Origin: Sagittula stellata E-37
GTDB lineage: Bacteria; Pseudomonadota; Alphaproteobacteria; Rhodobacterales; Rhodobacteraceae
NCBI RefSeq assembly: GCF_039724765.1
Contig: NZ_CP155729.1
Location: forward strand, 1,240,001-1,304,000
Reading direction: 5' to 3'
DNA: 64,000 bases
The position numbers and the translations under genes were made by a program. Each line of letters opens with the position of its first letter. Positions within the stretch are counted from its first letter, which is position 1. The notes beneath the pieces were generated by a model that searched no databases, was not told the origin of the DNA, and worked only from the letters and a program-made list of their open reading frames with translations. This document shows positions 25,102 to 33,722 of this stretch, one piece after another.

Positions 25102-26123
25102 CAGAGCGCCTGCCGCGGTTTTGCGCCGCCAAGCGCGCGGATGCCGCGCAGCACCTTTTCCGGGGTCACCGGCAGATCGTCGATGCGCACGCCCACCGCG
25201 TCGTAGACCGCGTTGACCACCGCCGGCAGCACCGGGTTGGCGCACATTTCGCCCGGGCCCTTGCCACCGTAGGGACCGTCCTCGGCGGGCCGTTCGAGGA
25301 TGCTGATATGGTGCGGCGCGAGATCGCCAGGACCGGGCATGAGATAGGTGTTGAAGTCCTCGGGGCGGTTGTCGCGGGTGGGGTAGTAGGGTTCCGTCGT
25401 CTCCCATGCCGCGTGGCTCATCCCCATCCACGCGCCGCCGCGCAACTGCTGTTCCACCAGCTTGGGGTTCAGCGCGCGCCCGACCTCGTAGGCGGATTGC
25501 ATGTCGGTGACGGTGACCTCGCCGGTCTCATCATCGACCTCCACCGTGACCAGCATGGCGGCATGCGCGAAGGTGGTGACGGGGGACATCTCTCCGGTCT
25601 CGGGGTCGACTTCGGACAGCGGGATCAGGAAGATGCCGCGCCCGGCGATGGTGCGGCCCTGCTTGAACTGCGCCGCCTGGCTCGCGGCCATGGTGGTGAT
25701 CGACCGGGAGGGCGCGCCCTTCACGTGGATGTTGCCCTTGCCGTCTGTCGTCAGGTCGCCCGCGTCGACCTCCAGCTCTTCGGCGGCGGCCTCCAGCATG
25801 ACCTGCCGGGCCTCTTCAGAGGCGCGGATCACGGCGTTGCCCATGCGGTGCGTCCCGCGCGAGGCAAAGCTGCCCATGTCATGCGGGCCGGTGTCGCTGT
25901 CGGCGGTGTCGACATAGACGTCTTCCACCGGCACGCCGAGGGTTTCGGCGGCGATCTGGCGGGTGACGGACTTCATCCCCTGCCCGAGGTCGATGGCCGA
26001 AAGGGCGACGGTGAACTTGCCGTCGGGATTGGAATGCACCAGCGCCTGTGACGGGTCGCCACCAAGGTTCATGCCGATGGGATAGTTGATCGCCGCGAAG
26101 CCGCGGCCACGGTGGACGGTCAT
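25101..26123 (-). CDS. Molybdenum hydroxylase large subunit, C-terminal half (split gene)
   Basis: A 340-residue protein equal to the C-terminal molybdopterin-binding half of xanthine-dehydrogenase-family large subunits. It begins MTVHRGRGFAAINYPIGMN, then SAIDLGQGMKSV, ASRGTHRMGNAV, VTVEVDDETGEV and KGPGEMCANPVLPAVVNAV, where the glutamate after GPG is the expected active-site base. It lacks everything N-terminal to this. The missing half is the upstream gene, whose stop overlaps this start as TGATG. The two must assemble to form one active site. Confidence 0.87.
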   Translation of the reverse strand: MTVHRGRGFAAINYPIGMNLGGDPSQALVHSNPDGKFTVALSAIDLGQGMKSVTRQIAAETLGVPVEDVYVDTADSDTGPHDMGSFASRGTHRMGNAVIRASEEARQVMLEAAAEELEVDAGDLTTDGKGNIHVKGAPSRSITTMAASQAAQFKQGRTIAGRGIFLIPLSEVDPETGEMSPVTTFAHAAMLVTVEVDDETGEVTVTDMQSAYEVGRALNPKLVEQQLRGGAWMGMSHAAWETTEPYYPTRDNRPEDFNTYLMPGPGDLAPHHISILERPAEDGPYGGKGPGEMCANPVLPAVVNAVYDAVGVRIDDLPVTPEKVLRGIRALGGAKPRQAL

Positions 26124-27817
26124 CAGCGCCTCCTGAAACCTGAGAGCGACGAAAAGCGCATTGGCCCGCTGCGCGTGGGCTTTTTGCGCATGGGTTCGGG
26201 CGTTTCATGCGCAGTCGCGGCCTGAGAGGGCGATTGCGGCACGGATGCGGCTTGCGGTCCGGCCGCCGGTCGCGGCGCCGCCGGGGGCGAGGGCCGCGCG
26301 GCGGGTGGCGTGGGGGACGCGCTGTCGCTGCCCTTGCGGGCGTAGCTGGTGGCGGTGAAGCCCTCGACCCTGCCATCCTGATCGGTGACGGTATGGCGGG
26401 GCAGCTCGGCCCGCGCGCCGCCGCCGTCCTTCAGGGAGGATGCCGCTTTCATCTGTGGCGACAGGGTGATGCCCGCCTTTTCCGCCACCACCTGCGCGCA
26501 TTCGATCAGCGCGCAGTTCTTGGCCAGCCGCCTGTGCGCCTTCATGTCGCCGTCGCGGTAGGCATTGAGGATGCGCAACTCGACCGGGTTCATGCCGACC
26601 GCTTCGGCCACCTTGTCCATGTGCGCCTCGATGGCGAAATCGACGCCGGTGATGCCGAAGCCGCGCATCGCCGTGGCCGGTGTGCGGTTGGTATATACAC
26701 AGTACACGTTGGCCGAAACATTGGGGATCGTGTAGGGGCCGGGCAGGTGGCCCACCCCCTTGATGATCGCGTAGGAGCTGAGCCGCGTGTAGGCCCCGGC
26801 GTCGAAATAGCCGGTGAACTTGCGCGCAACGATCCGCCCGTCGTTCATCACCCCGTCGGTGACGTACCAGCGTTCCGCGCCGCGCGGTGCGCCGACCTGC
26901 ATCTCTTCGGCCCGGTCCCAGGCGTATTTCACCGGGCGCCCGGTCATCATCGCCCCGAGGATGGCGAGCGGTTCGTGGATCGAATCCACCTTGCCGCCAA
27001 AGCCGCCACCCACCGTGCCGCCGATGAAGTGCAGCCGCGAGGAGGGGATCGACAGCACCTTCGCCGCCGTGCCGAGCGAAAAGAACAGCGCCTGGGTCGA
27101 GGTGTAGCAGACGTAGCGGTCGTTCTGCTCGGGCGCGGCGATGGCGCCGCAGGTCTCGATCGGGGCCTGCTCGATCGGCGACATCTGGTAGCGGCCCTCG
27201 ATAACGTGGTCGGCCTGTCTCAGTGCGGTCTCGACGTCGCCGTAGCGCAGCTTCTGGTGGTCGTACTTGCCGTGGTAGACGAACTTGTTGTCGGGGTAGA
27301 TGTCGAGCACGGCGGGCGCGCCGGGCTTGATCGCCTCCTCGACGTCGAGCACGTGGGGCAGCACCTCCCAGTCGACGCGCACGGCGCTGGCTGCGGCGCG
27401 GGCCTCTGCCTCTGTCGCGGCGATGACGGCGGCGACGGGTTCGCCCATGTAGGCCACCTTGCGGTCCGAGAGGATCGGCTCGTCGTCCAGTCCGAAATCC
27501 AGCAGAGACAACAGGGTGTTGAGGTTCACCGGCACGTCGCGCCCGGTCAGCACGCGGACCACGCCGGGCATCCGCTCGGCGGCGCTCGTGTCGATCCGGC
27601 GGATGCGGGCATGGTGGTGGGGTGAGCGGGCGCAGCGCATGTGCAGAAGCCCGTCGAAACGGTGATCGTCGAAGAACGGCGAGCGCCCGGTGACGTGGCC
27701 CACGATGTCCTGCCGCCGGGTGGGTTTGCCCACTTCGTTCAGGTTGTCGTCGCGTTCGTCGGCGAACAGGTCCTTGCGGAACTCGACCATCGGTCCGCTG
27801 GTGGTCATGTCCTTCAT
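26123..27817 (-). CDS. Molybdenum hydroxylase large subunit, N-terminal half with Pro/Ala-rich tail
   Basis: A 564-residue protein matching the N-terminal half of the family: GRSPFFDDHRFDGLLHMR (a/b hammerhead domain), the substrate-channel part ETCGAIAAPE, the cofactor motif GGTVGGGFGGK and ATAMRGFGITG. The last is the XDH-type arginine motif, not the AYRCSFR of CO dehydrogenase. After about residue 495 the fold stops and a ~69-residue Pro/Ala/Ser-rich, then basic tail ends in RRR at a TGA. The start ATG (27817) follows GGGAGGG and overlaps the 2Fe-2S gene stop. Confidence 0.87.
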   Translation of the reverse strand: MKDMTTSGPMVEFRKDLFADERDDNLNEVGKPTRRQDIVGHVTGRSPFFDDHRFDGLLHMRCARSPHHHARIRRIDTSAAERMPGVVRVLTGRDVPVNLNTLLSLLDFGLDDEPILSDRKVAYMGEPVAAVIAATEAEARAAASAVRVDWEVLPHVLDVEEAIKPGAPAVLDIYPDNKFVYHGKYDHQKLRYGDVETALRQADHVIEGRYQMSPIEQAPIETCGAIAAPEQNDRYVCYTSTQALFFSLGTAAKVLSIPSSRLHFIGGTVGGGFGGKVDSIHEPLAILGAMMTGRPVKYAWDRAEEMQVGAPRGAERWYVTDGVMNDGRIVARKFTGYFDAGAYTRLSSYAIIKGVGHLPGPYTIPNVSANVYCVYTNRTPATAMRGFGITGVDFAIEAHMDKVAEAVGMNPVELRILNAYRDGDMKAHRRLAKNCALIECAQVVAEKAGITLSPQMKAASSLKDGGGARAELPRHTVTDQDGRVEGFTATSYARKGSDSASPTPPAARPSPPAAPRPAAGPQAASVPQSPSQAATAHETPEPMRKKPTRSGPMRFSSLSGFRRR

Positions 27818-28290
27818 GCCCGGGCCCTCCCTTCGGCAACGGCGAGGATCGCGGTGATGATCGGTTCGTACCCGGTGCAGCGGCAGAGGTTGCCGGAGAT
27901 CGCCTCGACCACCTCGTCTCGGGAGGGGCGCGGGTTGCGGTCCAGCAGCGCCCGGGCGGAGACCAGCATGCCGGGGGTGCAATACCCGCACTGGGCCGCG
28001 AAATGGTCCATGAAGGCCTGTTGCAGCGGGTCGGGCGTGACGCCATTGGCCAGCCCCGCGGCTGTCGCGACCTCGCGCCCGTCGACCGCTTCGGCCAGCA
28101 CGAGGCAGGATAGCTGCGTCTTGCCGTCGATGGTCACGGTGCAGGCCCCGCAGGTGCCCTGTCCGCAGCCGAACTTGGGCGTCATGTCGCCCACGTCGCG
28201 GCGCAGGAAGTCGAGCAGGTTCTGGCCCTCTCCGGCAAAGGCGGATCGGGAGATTCCGTTCAGGGTGAAGGTGACGGGTTTCCTGGCCAT
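27814..28290 (-). CDS. (2Fe-2S)-binding small subunit of molybdenum hydroxylase
   Basis: A 158-residue two-cluster ferredoxin subunit. The N-terminal plant-type 2Fe-2S motif is KFGCGQGTCGACTV with a further Cys in LSCLVLAEA. The C-terminal alpha-helical cluster has CGYCTPGML and NLCRCTGYEPI. It transfers electrons from the molybdenum site to the FAD subunit. It sits between the FAD and large-subunit genes with ATGA-type overlaps, the usual medium-small-large arrangement. Confidence 0.95.
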   Translation of the reverse strand: MARKPVTFTLNGISRSAFAGEGQNLLDFLRRDVGDMTPKFGCGQGTCGACTVTIDGKTQLSCLVLAEAVDGREVATAAGLANGVTPDPLQQAFMDHFAAQCGYCTPGMLVSARALLDRNPRPSRDEVVEAISGNLCRCTGYEPIITAILAVAEGRARA

Positions 28291-29090
28291 CAGCGCTGCT
28301 CCATCTCTGTCAGGAGGCGTTTAAGATGCACGCCCGCGACTTCTCGGCGATACCAGCCGGAGGCGATCTGGTCGGTTGGCGGGTCCAGCCCCTCGGTCGC
28401 GGCGGCGGCGGCATCGGCGATGCTGCGCGCGTCGATGGCGTGGCCTTCCAGCGCGCGCTCCGCCCCGCTGGACCGCAGGGGTGTCGGACCCATGGCGCCA
28501 AAGACCACGCGGGCGTTGCGGATGCGTCCGCCGTCGCGCGGCAGGTGCACGGCGATGGACAGGACGGAGACGCCCTTGGGCTTCACGCGGCTGACCTTCA
28601 GGAAGCCGAAGGCGCGGCGGTCGCGGGGGCGGGTGACCTCGACCGCCGAGATCAGCCCGGCGCGGTCGCGGTTGCGCAGCACCTCGGCCACCGGACGGGT
28701 GCCGGACTGCCCGGCGCCGGTCACCTGCGCGTCCAGTGCAAGCAGTGCTGCGGCGAAATCGCCGTAGGGGTGGGCGGCAAAGAGATTGCCAGCCACGGTC
28801 GCCATGTTGCGCACCTGAGGGCCGCCGATCAGCCGCGCCACGGGATGCAGGAAGTCGAGATCGCGGTTGGCCAGCACATCCGCCATGGTGACACCCGCGC
28901 CGATGGTGATGCGGTCGCCCGACGCGCGGATCTGCGTCAGGCCCGGATCCGTGACGCGGATGAGACGGGCGGGGGCGGTGCCCTCGTTGACGGCGCGCAT
29001 GACCAGCGTTCCGCCGCCAAGGTAGGCCGTGTCGCCGCCCATGGCGCGGGACGCCTCGTCCAGCGTGCGGTAGGTTTCGACCGTCGTCAT
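28290..29090 (-). CDS. FAD-binding medium subunit of molybdenum hydroxylase
   Basis: A 266-residue FAD subunit (CoxM/CutM type). FAD-contact motifs are AYLGGGTLVMRAVNEG near the N-terminus and NMATVAGNLFAAHPYGDFAAAL in the middle, and the C-terminal CODH_FAD domain is complete. The canonical second FAD motif TIGG is replaced by TVAG. The start (29090) follows a GGAGGC site and overlaps the SRPBCC gene end. It passes electrons from the 2Fe-2S subunit to an unidentified acceptor. Confidence 0.92.
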   Translation of the reverse strand: MTTVETYRTLDEASRAMGGDTAYLGGGTLVMRAVNEGTAPARLIRVTDPGLTQIRASGDRITIGAGVTMADVLANRDLDFLHPVARLIGGPQVRNMATVAGNLFAAHPYGDFAAALLALDAQVTGAGQSGTRPVAEVLRNRDRAGLISAVEVTRPRDRRAFGFLKVSRVKPKGVSVLSIAVHLPRDGGRIRNARVVFGAMGPTPLRSSGAERALEGHAIDARSIADAAAAATEGLDPPTDQIASGWYRREVAGVHLKRLLTEMEQR

Positions 29091-29533
29091 GCTGCCTCCA
29101 GTCCCATGAAGTCGCGGACCGCGTCGAAGCCGCCCTGATAGATGTTCTCGGCCACCATGGTCTTGAGCTCGGCCTCGCGCCCGGCGGGCGTGTCGAAGCG
29201 GCATTCCCAGTGCCAGAAGGTCATGTCGCGGTCTGTGACCGGGGCCAGCCGCACGTGCGCCACGTAGTTCAGCAGCGGCACGGGCGTTTCCAGCAGGCAG
29301 TAGCTGAAGGCCATGTCCGCGTCCGACAGCGTCAGGAGCTGTTCGCGCAGCTCCGATCCGTCGGTGAGGTGGAAGCGCCGCACGCATCCGACCTTGTCCG
29401 AAGGGTGTCCCCGGTCGATCACGCTGTCGGCCACCGCCGGGTGCCACTCGTCATGGCCGTTGAAATCGCGCAGGACCTCCCAGACCGCTTCGACCGGCGC
29501 GTTGAGAACAGTGCTTTTCACCACATGTACCAT
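29087..29533 (-). CDS. SRPBCC-family (START-fold) protein 1
   Basis: A 148-residue polyketide-cyclase/MxaD-like START-fold protein: VLNAPVEAVWEVLRDFNGHDEWHP, then VGCVRRFHLTDGSELREQLL. These proteins bind small hydrophobic ligands in a deep cavity. It is a paralogue of the next gene, with the same W-x5-DFNG and SDKVGCVR-FHL motifs. CoxG in CO-dehydrogenase clusters is a membrane-anchored SRPBCC protein, but no anchor is visible here. A cyclase or carrier role for a pathway intermediate is possible. Confidence 0.85.
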   Translation of the reverse strand: MVHVVKSTVLNAPVEAVWEVLRDFNGHDEWHPAVADSVIDRGHPSDKVGCVRRFHLTDGSELREQLLTLSDADMAFSYCLLETPVPLLNYVAHVRLAPVTDRDMTFWHWECRFDTPAGREAELKTMVAENIYQGGFDAVRDFMGLEAA

Positions 29534-29536
29534 CGG

Positions 29537-29974
29537 TCAGGTCGCCAGGTTGCGTTGCAGGGCGGCAAAGCCCGCCGCGAAGACGTTGGTGCCGATGCCG
29601 TCGATCAGGCCCTCGGCGTCCGCCTCGGCGCAGTCGAACTCCGCCGTCCATTCGGCAAAGGTCCGGTCGCCGTCGGTGATCGGTGTCAGCCGCAGGGTCG
29701 CGACGTAGTCGGTCAGCGGCATCGGGCTTTCGAGGATGGCGTAGGTGCAGAACAGGTCGTAATCGCTGAGGCCCAAGAGCTTTTCCCGGATGCGGTCGCC
29801 GTTCTGCAGGTGGAAGTCGCGCACGCAGCCGACCTTGTCCGACGGTTCGCCGTTCTCGATCCGGCTGTCGCGGATGCGGGGGTGCCAGCGCGGCATGCCG
29901 TTGAAGTCGCGCACCCGGTCCCAGACCTTCGCGGCGGGCGCGTCGATGACCGATGAAATGTAGACGCGCGGCAT
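29537..29974 (-). CDS. SRPBCC-family (START-fold) protein 2
   Basis: A 145-residue paralogue of the neighbouring SRPBCC protein: VIDAPAAKVWDRVRDFNGMP and SDKVGCVRDFHLQNGDRIRE. I choose the ATG at 29974, which overlaps the flotillin stop as TGATG; a GTG one codon earlier is possible. The two copies differ widely outside the core motifs, so the duplication is old. They may bind substrate and product, or form a heteromer. Confidence 0.85.
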   Translation of the reverse strand: MPRVYISSVIDAPAAKVWDRVRDFNGMPRWHPRIRDSRIENGEPSDKVGCVRDFHLQNGDRIREKLLGLSDYDLFCTYAILESPMPLTDYVATLRLTPITDGDRTFAEWTAEFDCAEADAEGLIDGIGTNVFAAGFAALQRNLAT

Positions 29975-32871
29975 CACTTTTTCCCTTTGGCTTCGGGCGC
30001 GTCGCCGCCCGGCGTGTCATCCCCGCGCGCGGATTTCTCGACCGCGTCGCTGATGCGTTTCATGTCCGAGGCTTCGCGGATCAGCCCACCCTGCTTGGCC
30101 AGCCCGCCGCCCTCGATCCCGATGTCGGACAGCAGCGAGTCGATCAGCGGGGCCTGCACGCGGTAGCGCAGGGCAGAGTTGATGACCTCGTCCGTGGGGC
30201 TGCCGGACCGGTTGCCACCGCCGCCGGTGACCCCGTCCAGTTGCATGATCCGGATGTCCTGGATCTTCTCCAGCGGCTTGACGGAGGCCGACACGATCCC
30301 CTCCACATGCTCCAGCAGCTTGCGGCGGAAGAGCGAGGCGCGCGCCGGGTCGGTGAGCACGTTCTCGGCCTCGTTGATGAGCTTCTGGGCCTCGGCCTCC
30401 ACCGCCTTGCGGACCTTCTCGCCCTCGGCGATCAGCTTGGCCTCGGCGGCGGCCTTCTCGGCCATGGTCACGTCGATGGACTTGCGCCGGTTCGCGGCCT
30501 CGGTCTCGCGCACCGTCTTGACCTTCTCCTCAGCCTCGGCGGCCCGTGCACGGGCGGCGTCGGCTTCGGCCCGTGCGGCGCTTTCCTCCAGCGATTTCTG
30601 GTAGAGGGAGATGGCCTTCTCCATTTGCGCGGTCTCGACTTCGCGTTCGCGCCCGACCTCCAGCCGGCGGCGGACGGTTTCGTGGTCGATGCGGATCTCG
30701 TCCAGGCCCCGTTCGGAGGCGATGCGCGCGCGCTCCACCTCTTCCTGGCTGGCGATCTCGGCCTCGCGCAGGGTCTGCACGCGGGCGACCTCCAACTGTT
30801 CCAGAGCCCGGCGGCGTTCGAGGCGGGCGGTCTCCAGCGCGCGCTCGCGCTCGATCTCGGCCTTCTCGACGGCGCGGCGGGCGATGACCTCCGCCTCGCG
30901 CACATTGGCCTCGGCGGCGGCGCGCTCGGCCTTGGTATCGGCAAGCTGGATCACGCGGCGTTCCTCGGCCTGCTCGGTGCTGCGGCGGCGTTCGATGTCG
31001 GCGACCTCGCGGGTCTTCTGGCTGGCGATGCGCTCTTGCTCCAGCGCCAGTTCCGAGGCGACGCGGGCCTTCTCGACCGCCTCGCGACGGGCGATCTCGG
31101 CGTTTTCCAGCTCGCGCTCCTTGTCGATCTCGCGGGCGCGGACCTCCTGGTCGGCGGCGATGCGTTCGGCCTCCAGCGCGCGGCGCTGCGCGATGCGGGC
31201 CTGCTCCACCGCCTCGTCGGCGGCGACGCGGGCCTCGTCGATGGTCTTGTTGCGCGCGATCTCGCGCGTGGTGGTGTCGCCGTCGGCTTCGATCCGGGTC
31301 GCGGCGATCTGCTTTTCACGGGCGATGCGGGCGGCCTCGACCGCCTCGTCCGCCGCGATCTCGGCGGCTTCGACGGCCTGCTTTCGCTCGATCTCCAGTT
31401 CGCGGATGCGGCGGTCTTCGGCGATGCGCGCCTCGCTGATCTGTGCGTCCTGAAGGATGCGCATACGTTCGACGGCCTCGCGTGCGGCGATCTCCGCCTC
31501 GTCCAGCGCCTGCTGGCGGGCGATCTCGCGCTGGCGGATGTCCTCTTCGCCCTTGATGCGGGTCTGAGCCAGCAGGAGGTCCTGCGCCATGCGCCGCTTC
31601 TCGTTGGCCTCGTTGGCGGCGATTTCGGCGTCGCGCACCGATTTCTGCCGTTCGATCTCAAGCGACTGGGTGTCGCGTTCCTTGGCGATACGCGCCTCTG
31701 ACAGGGCCTTTTCCTGTTCGATGCGGGCGCGTTCGATGACCTCGCGGGCCGATATCTCGGCCTCGTCTATGGCGCGCTGGCGCTCGATCTCGCGGGCCTG
31801 GGTCTCTTGTTCGTTCTGGATGCGGGCCTGCCGGACCGCACGCTCCTGAAGGATGCGCGCGGTTTCGGTGGCCTCCTGCGCCGCGATCTCTTCGGCGTCG
31901 TCGGCCTTCTTGCGGGCGATCTCGCGGGCGCGGATTTCGCGCTCGGAGGCGATGCGGGCCTCGGCCACGGCACGCCCGTTGGCGATGCGCGCGCGCTCGA
32001 TGGCCTCCTGCGCGGTGATCTGCGCGCTCTCGGCTTCGGTCTCGCGCTCGGCCCGTTCGCGGGCCAGCTCGGCGCGCTGCTGCGCGCGGCGGGTTTCGAC
32101 GTCGCGTTCCTGGCTCAGGCGCGCCTCTTCGCTGGCGCGCTCGATTTCCAGCACCTGCTTTTCGGCTTCGAGGTTGCGGGTGCGGATCAGGATCATCGAA
32201 TCCTGCTCGATATCGTTGCGCAGCTTGCGGCGGTCCTCGATGTCCTTGATGAGGACCGTGAGGCCCTCGGCGTCGAAACGGTTGGAGGGGTTGAAGTACT
32301 CAAGCCCGGTCTGGTCGATGTCGATGATCGCGACGCTCTCCAGCTCCAGCCCGTTCTTTTCCAGATCCTCCTGCGCCTGCTCCTTCACCCGCGCCACGTA
32401 GGCACCGCGGTTCTCGTGCATCTCGCCCATCGACATCTCGGCGGCGACGGCGCGGAGCGCGCTTTCGAACTTGCCCGAGAGCAGCCCGTTCAGCCGCTCG
32501 GTTTCCAGCGTGCGGCGGCCGAGGGTCGCGGCGGCCTTGGACACGGCGTCCTTGTCGGACCGGACGCGGACGTAGAACTCCGCCTCCACGTCGACACGCA
32601 TGCGGTCCTTGGTGATCAGCGCATGTTCGCGCGTGCGCTCGACCGCCAGCGGCAGGGTGTTCATGTTCACCGGCGTGATGTCGTGCACGATGGGCCAGAC
32701 GAAGGCGCCGCCGTCGATCACCACCTTTTCGCCCAAGAACCCCGTGCGGACAAAGGCAATCTCCTTGGTCGACCGGCGGTAGAGCCACTGCATGACCCAG
32801 TAAATGATGGCGATCACCACAACGGCGATGATCAGCCACAGGATCAGTTGTCCGATTATCTGGCCACTCAC
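29974..32871 (-). CDS. Giant SPFH/flotillin-like protein with 44-residue coiled-coil repeats
   Basis: A 965-residue flotillin-family protein (YqiK-like). An N-terminal membrane helix (residues ~7-28) is followed by an SPFH domain (~35-230) with GFLGEKVVIDGGAFVWP and the EKNGLELESVAIIDIDQT segment. Residues 250-645 form nine consecutive 44-residue units, each of four 11-residue steps, rich in ARI, AREIER and DEAEIAAREA. The hendecad pattern decays to about residue 750. A C-terminal flotillin segment (KLINEAENVLTDP) and a Gly-rich, then acidic tail end the protein. The start is GTG after GGGAGGG. Flotillins scaffold membrane microdomains; the presence of one inside a catabolic operon is unusual and suggests a membrane platform for the oxidase or importer. 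Confidence 0.87.
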   Translation of the reverse strand: MSGQIIGQLILWLIIAVVVIAIIYWVMQWLYRRSTKEIAFVRTGFLGEKVVIDGGAFVWPIVHDITPVNMNTLPLAVERTREHALITKDRMRVDVEAEFYVRVRSDKDAVSKAAATLGRRTLETERLNGLLSGKFESALRAVAAEMSMGEMHENRGAYVARVKEQAQEDLEKNGLELESVAIIDIDQTGLEYFNPSNRFDAEGLTVLIKDIEDRRKLRNDIEQDSMILIRTRNLEAEKQVLEIERASEEARLSQERDVETRRAQQRAELARERAERETEAESAQITAQEAIERARIANGRAVAEARIASEREIRAREIARKKADDAEEIAAQEATETARILQERAVRQARIQNEQETQAREIERQRAIDEAEISAREVIERARIEQEKALSEARIAKERDTQSLEIERQKSVRDAEIAANEANEKRRMAQDLLLAQTRIKGEEDIRQREIARQQALDEAEIAAREAVERMRILQDAQISEARIAEDRRIRELEIERKQAVEAAEIAADEAVEAARIAREKQIAATRIEADGDTTTREIARNKTIDEARVAADEAVEQARIAQRRALEAERIAADQEVRAREIDKERELENAEIARREAVEKARVASELALEQERIASQKTREVADIERRRSTEQAEERRVIQLADTKAERAAAEANVREAEVIARRAVEKAEIERERALETARLERRRALEQLEVARVQTLREAEIASQEEVERARIASERGLDEIRIDHETVRRRLEVGREREVETAQMEKAISLYQKSLEESAARAEADAARARAAEAEEKVKTVRETEAANRRKSIDVTMAEKAAAEAKLIAEGEKVRKAVEAEAQKLINEAENVLTDPARASLFRRKLLEHVEGIVSASVKPLEKIQDIRIMQLDGVTGGGGNRSGSPTDEVINSALRYRVQAPLIDSLLSDIGIEGGGLAKQGGLIREASDMKRISDAVEKSARGDDTPGGDAPEAKGKK
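30937..32124 (-). repeat. Nine 132-bp units encoding the flotillin hendecad repeats
   Basis: Protein units start at residues 250, 294, 338, 382, 426, 470, 514, 558 and 602, always exactly 44 apart, so the DNA period is 132 bp. The units are diverged, with no long identical stretches, indicating old internal duplication under strong length constraint. Confidence 0.75.
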
Positions 32872-32894
32872 TTCTCAACCCTCCCCGTTGCGCG

Positions 32895-33722
32895 TTACCG
32901 GCCCTTGATGGCCTTGAAAGCGCGCGTTTGATCCGTCAGTGCCACTTCGGTCGGCAGGCGCTCCATCGAGGAGGCGCCGTAGAAGCCGTGGCAGTGCGAC
33001 GTGTTCTTCAGAATGAATTCAGCATCTTCGGGCATGGCGACCGGGCCGCCGTGGACGAGGATGATGGCGTCCGGGTTGACCGCCAGCGCGGCTTCGGCCC
33101 AGGCGTCCACCAGCGCCGGACAGTCGTCCAGTGTCAGCGCGGTTTCGGCCCCGATGGCGCCGCCGGTGGTGAGCCCAAGGTGGCAGACGATGATGTCGGC
33201 CCCGGCCTCGGCCATGGCTTTGGCCGAGGTTTCGTCGAAGACGTAAGGCGTTGTCAGCAGGTCCTTTTCGCGGGCCATGCGGATCATGTCGACCTCCAGC
33301 CCGTAGCCCATGCCCGTCTCTTCGAGGTTGGCGCGGAAGGTGCCGTCGATCAGGCCCACGGTGGGGAAGTTCTGGACGCCTGCAAAACCGATCCGCTTCA
33401 GCTCATCGAGGAACTTGTCCATCAGCCGGAAGGGGTCGGTGGCGCAGACGCCCGCGAGAACGGGGGTCTTCTTCACCACCGGCAGGACCTCGGATGCCAT
33501 CTCGACCACAATGGCATTGGCGTCGCCGTAGGGCATGAGGCCGGCAAGGCTGCCGCGACCGGCCATGCGGTAGCGGCCGGAGTTGTAGATCACGATCAGG
33601 TCGATGCCGCCCGCTTCCTCGCACTTGGCCGAAAGCCCGGTGCCCGCGCCGCCGCCGACGATGGGTTCGCCCCGCGCGACCATGTCGCGGAACCTTGAGA
33701 GGATGGTCTGTCGGTCGATCAT
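32895..33722 (-). CDS. Phosphoenolpyruvate-hydrolase-family TIM-barrel protein
   Basis: A 275-residue TIM-barrel protein of the PEP_hydrolase (TIM-barrel signal-transduction) family. It contains [48 protein letters not shown] and [15 protein letters not shown]. The family often accompanies Tm-1-like/UPF0261 proteins, as here, where that domain is encoded immediately upstream with a 4-bp overlap. A retro-aldol or hydrolytic C-C/C-O cleavage is suggested by distant relatives, but the reaction is not established from sequence. Confidence 0.87.
   Translation of the reverse strand: MIDRQTILSRFRDMVARGEPIVGGGAGTGLSAKCEEAGGIDLIVIYNSGRYRMAGRGSLAGLMPYGDANAIVVEMASEVLPVVKKTPVLAGVCATDPFRLMDKFLDELKRIGFAGVQNFPTVGLIDGTFRANLEETGMGYGLEVDMIRMAREKDLLTTPYVFDETSAKAMAEAGADIIVCHLGLTTGGAIGAETALTLDDCPALVDAWAEAALAVNPDAIILVHGGPVAMPEDAEFILKNTSHCHGFYGASSMERLPTEVALTDQTRAFKAIKGR

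Noticed and set aside
26123..26330. Possible programmed frameshift joining the two Mo-hydroxylase halves
   Set aside because: No slippery heptamer is seen at the junction, and the downstream half has its own ATG in a TGATG coupling, so reinitiation is simpler.
23126..29090. An aerobic carbon monoxide dehydrogenase (cox) operon
   Set aside because: Order and accessory genes resemble cox, but the large subunit lacks AYRCSFR and is split; the XDH-type motif argues against CO oxidation.
29953..31701. A long leucine/glycine/aspartate-rich frame on the + strand
   Set aside because: It is the antisense mirror of the flotillin coiled-coil repeats; its apparent periodicity derives from the 132-bp units.
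30937..32124. CRISPR array
   Set aside because: The regular spacing here is a translated 132-bp protein repeat without identical direct repeats. No short identical repeats with spacers are seen anywhere in the window.
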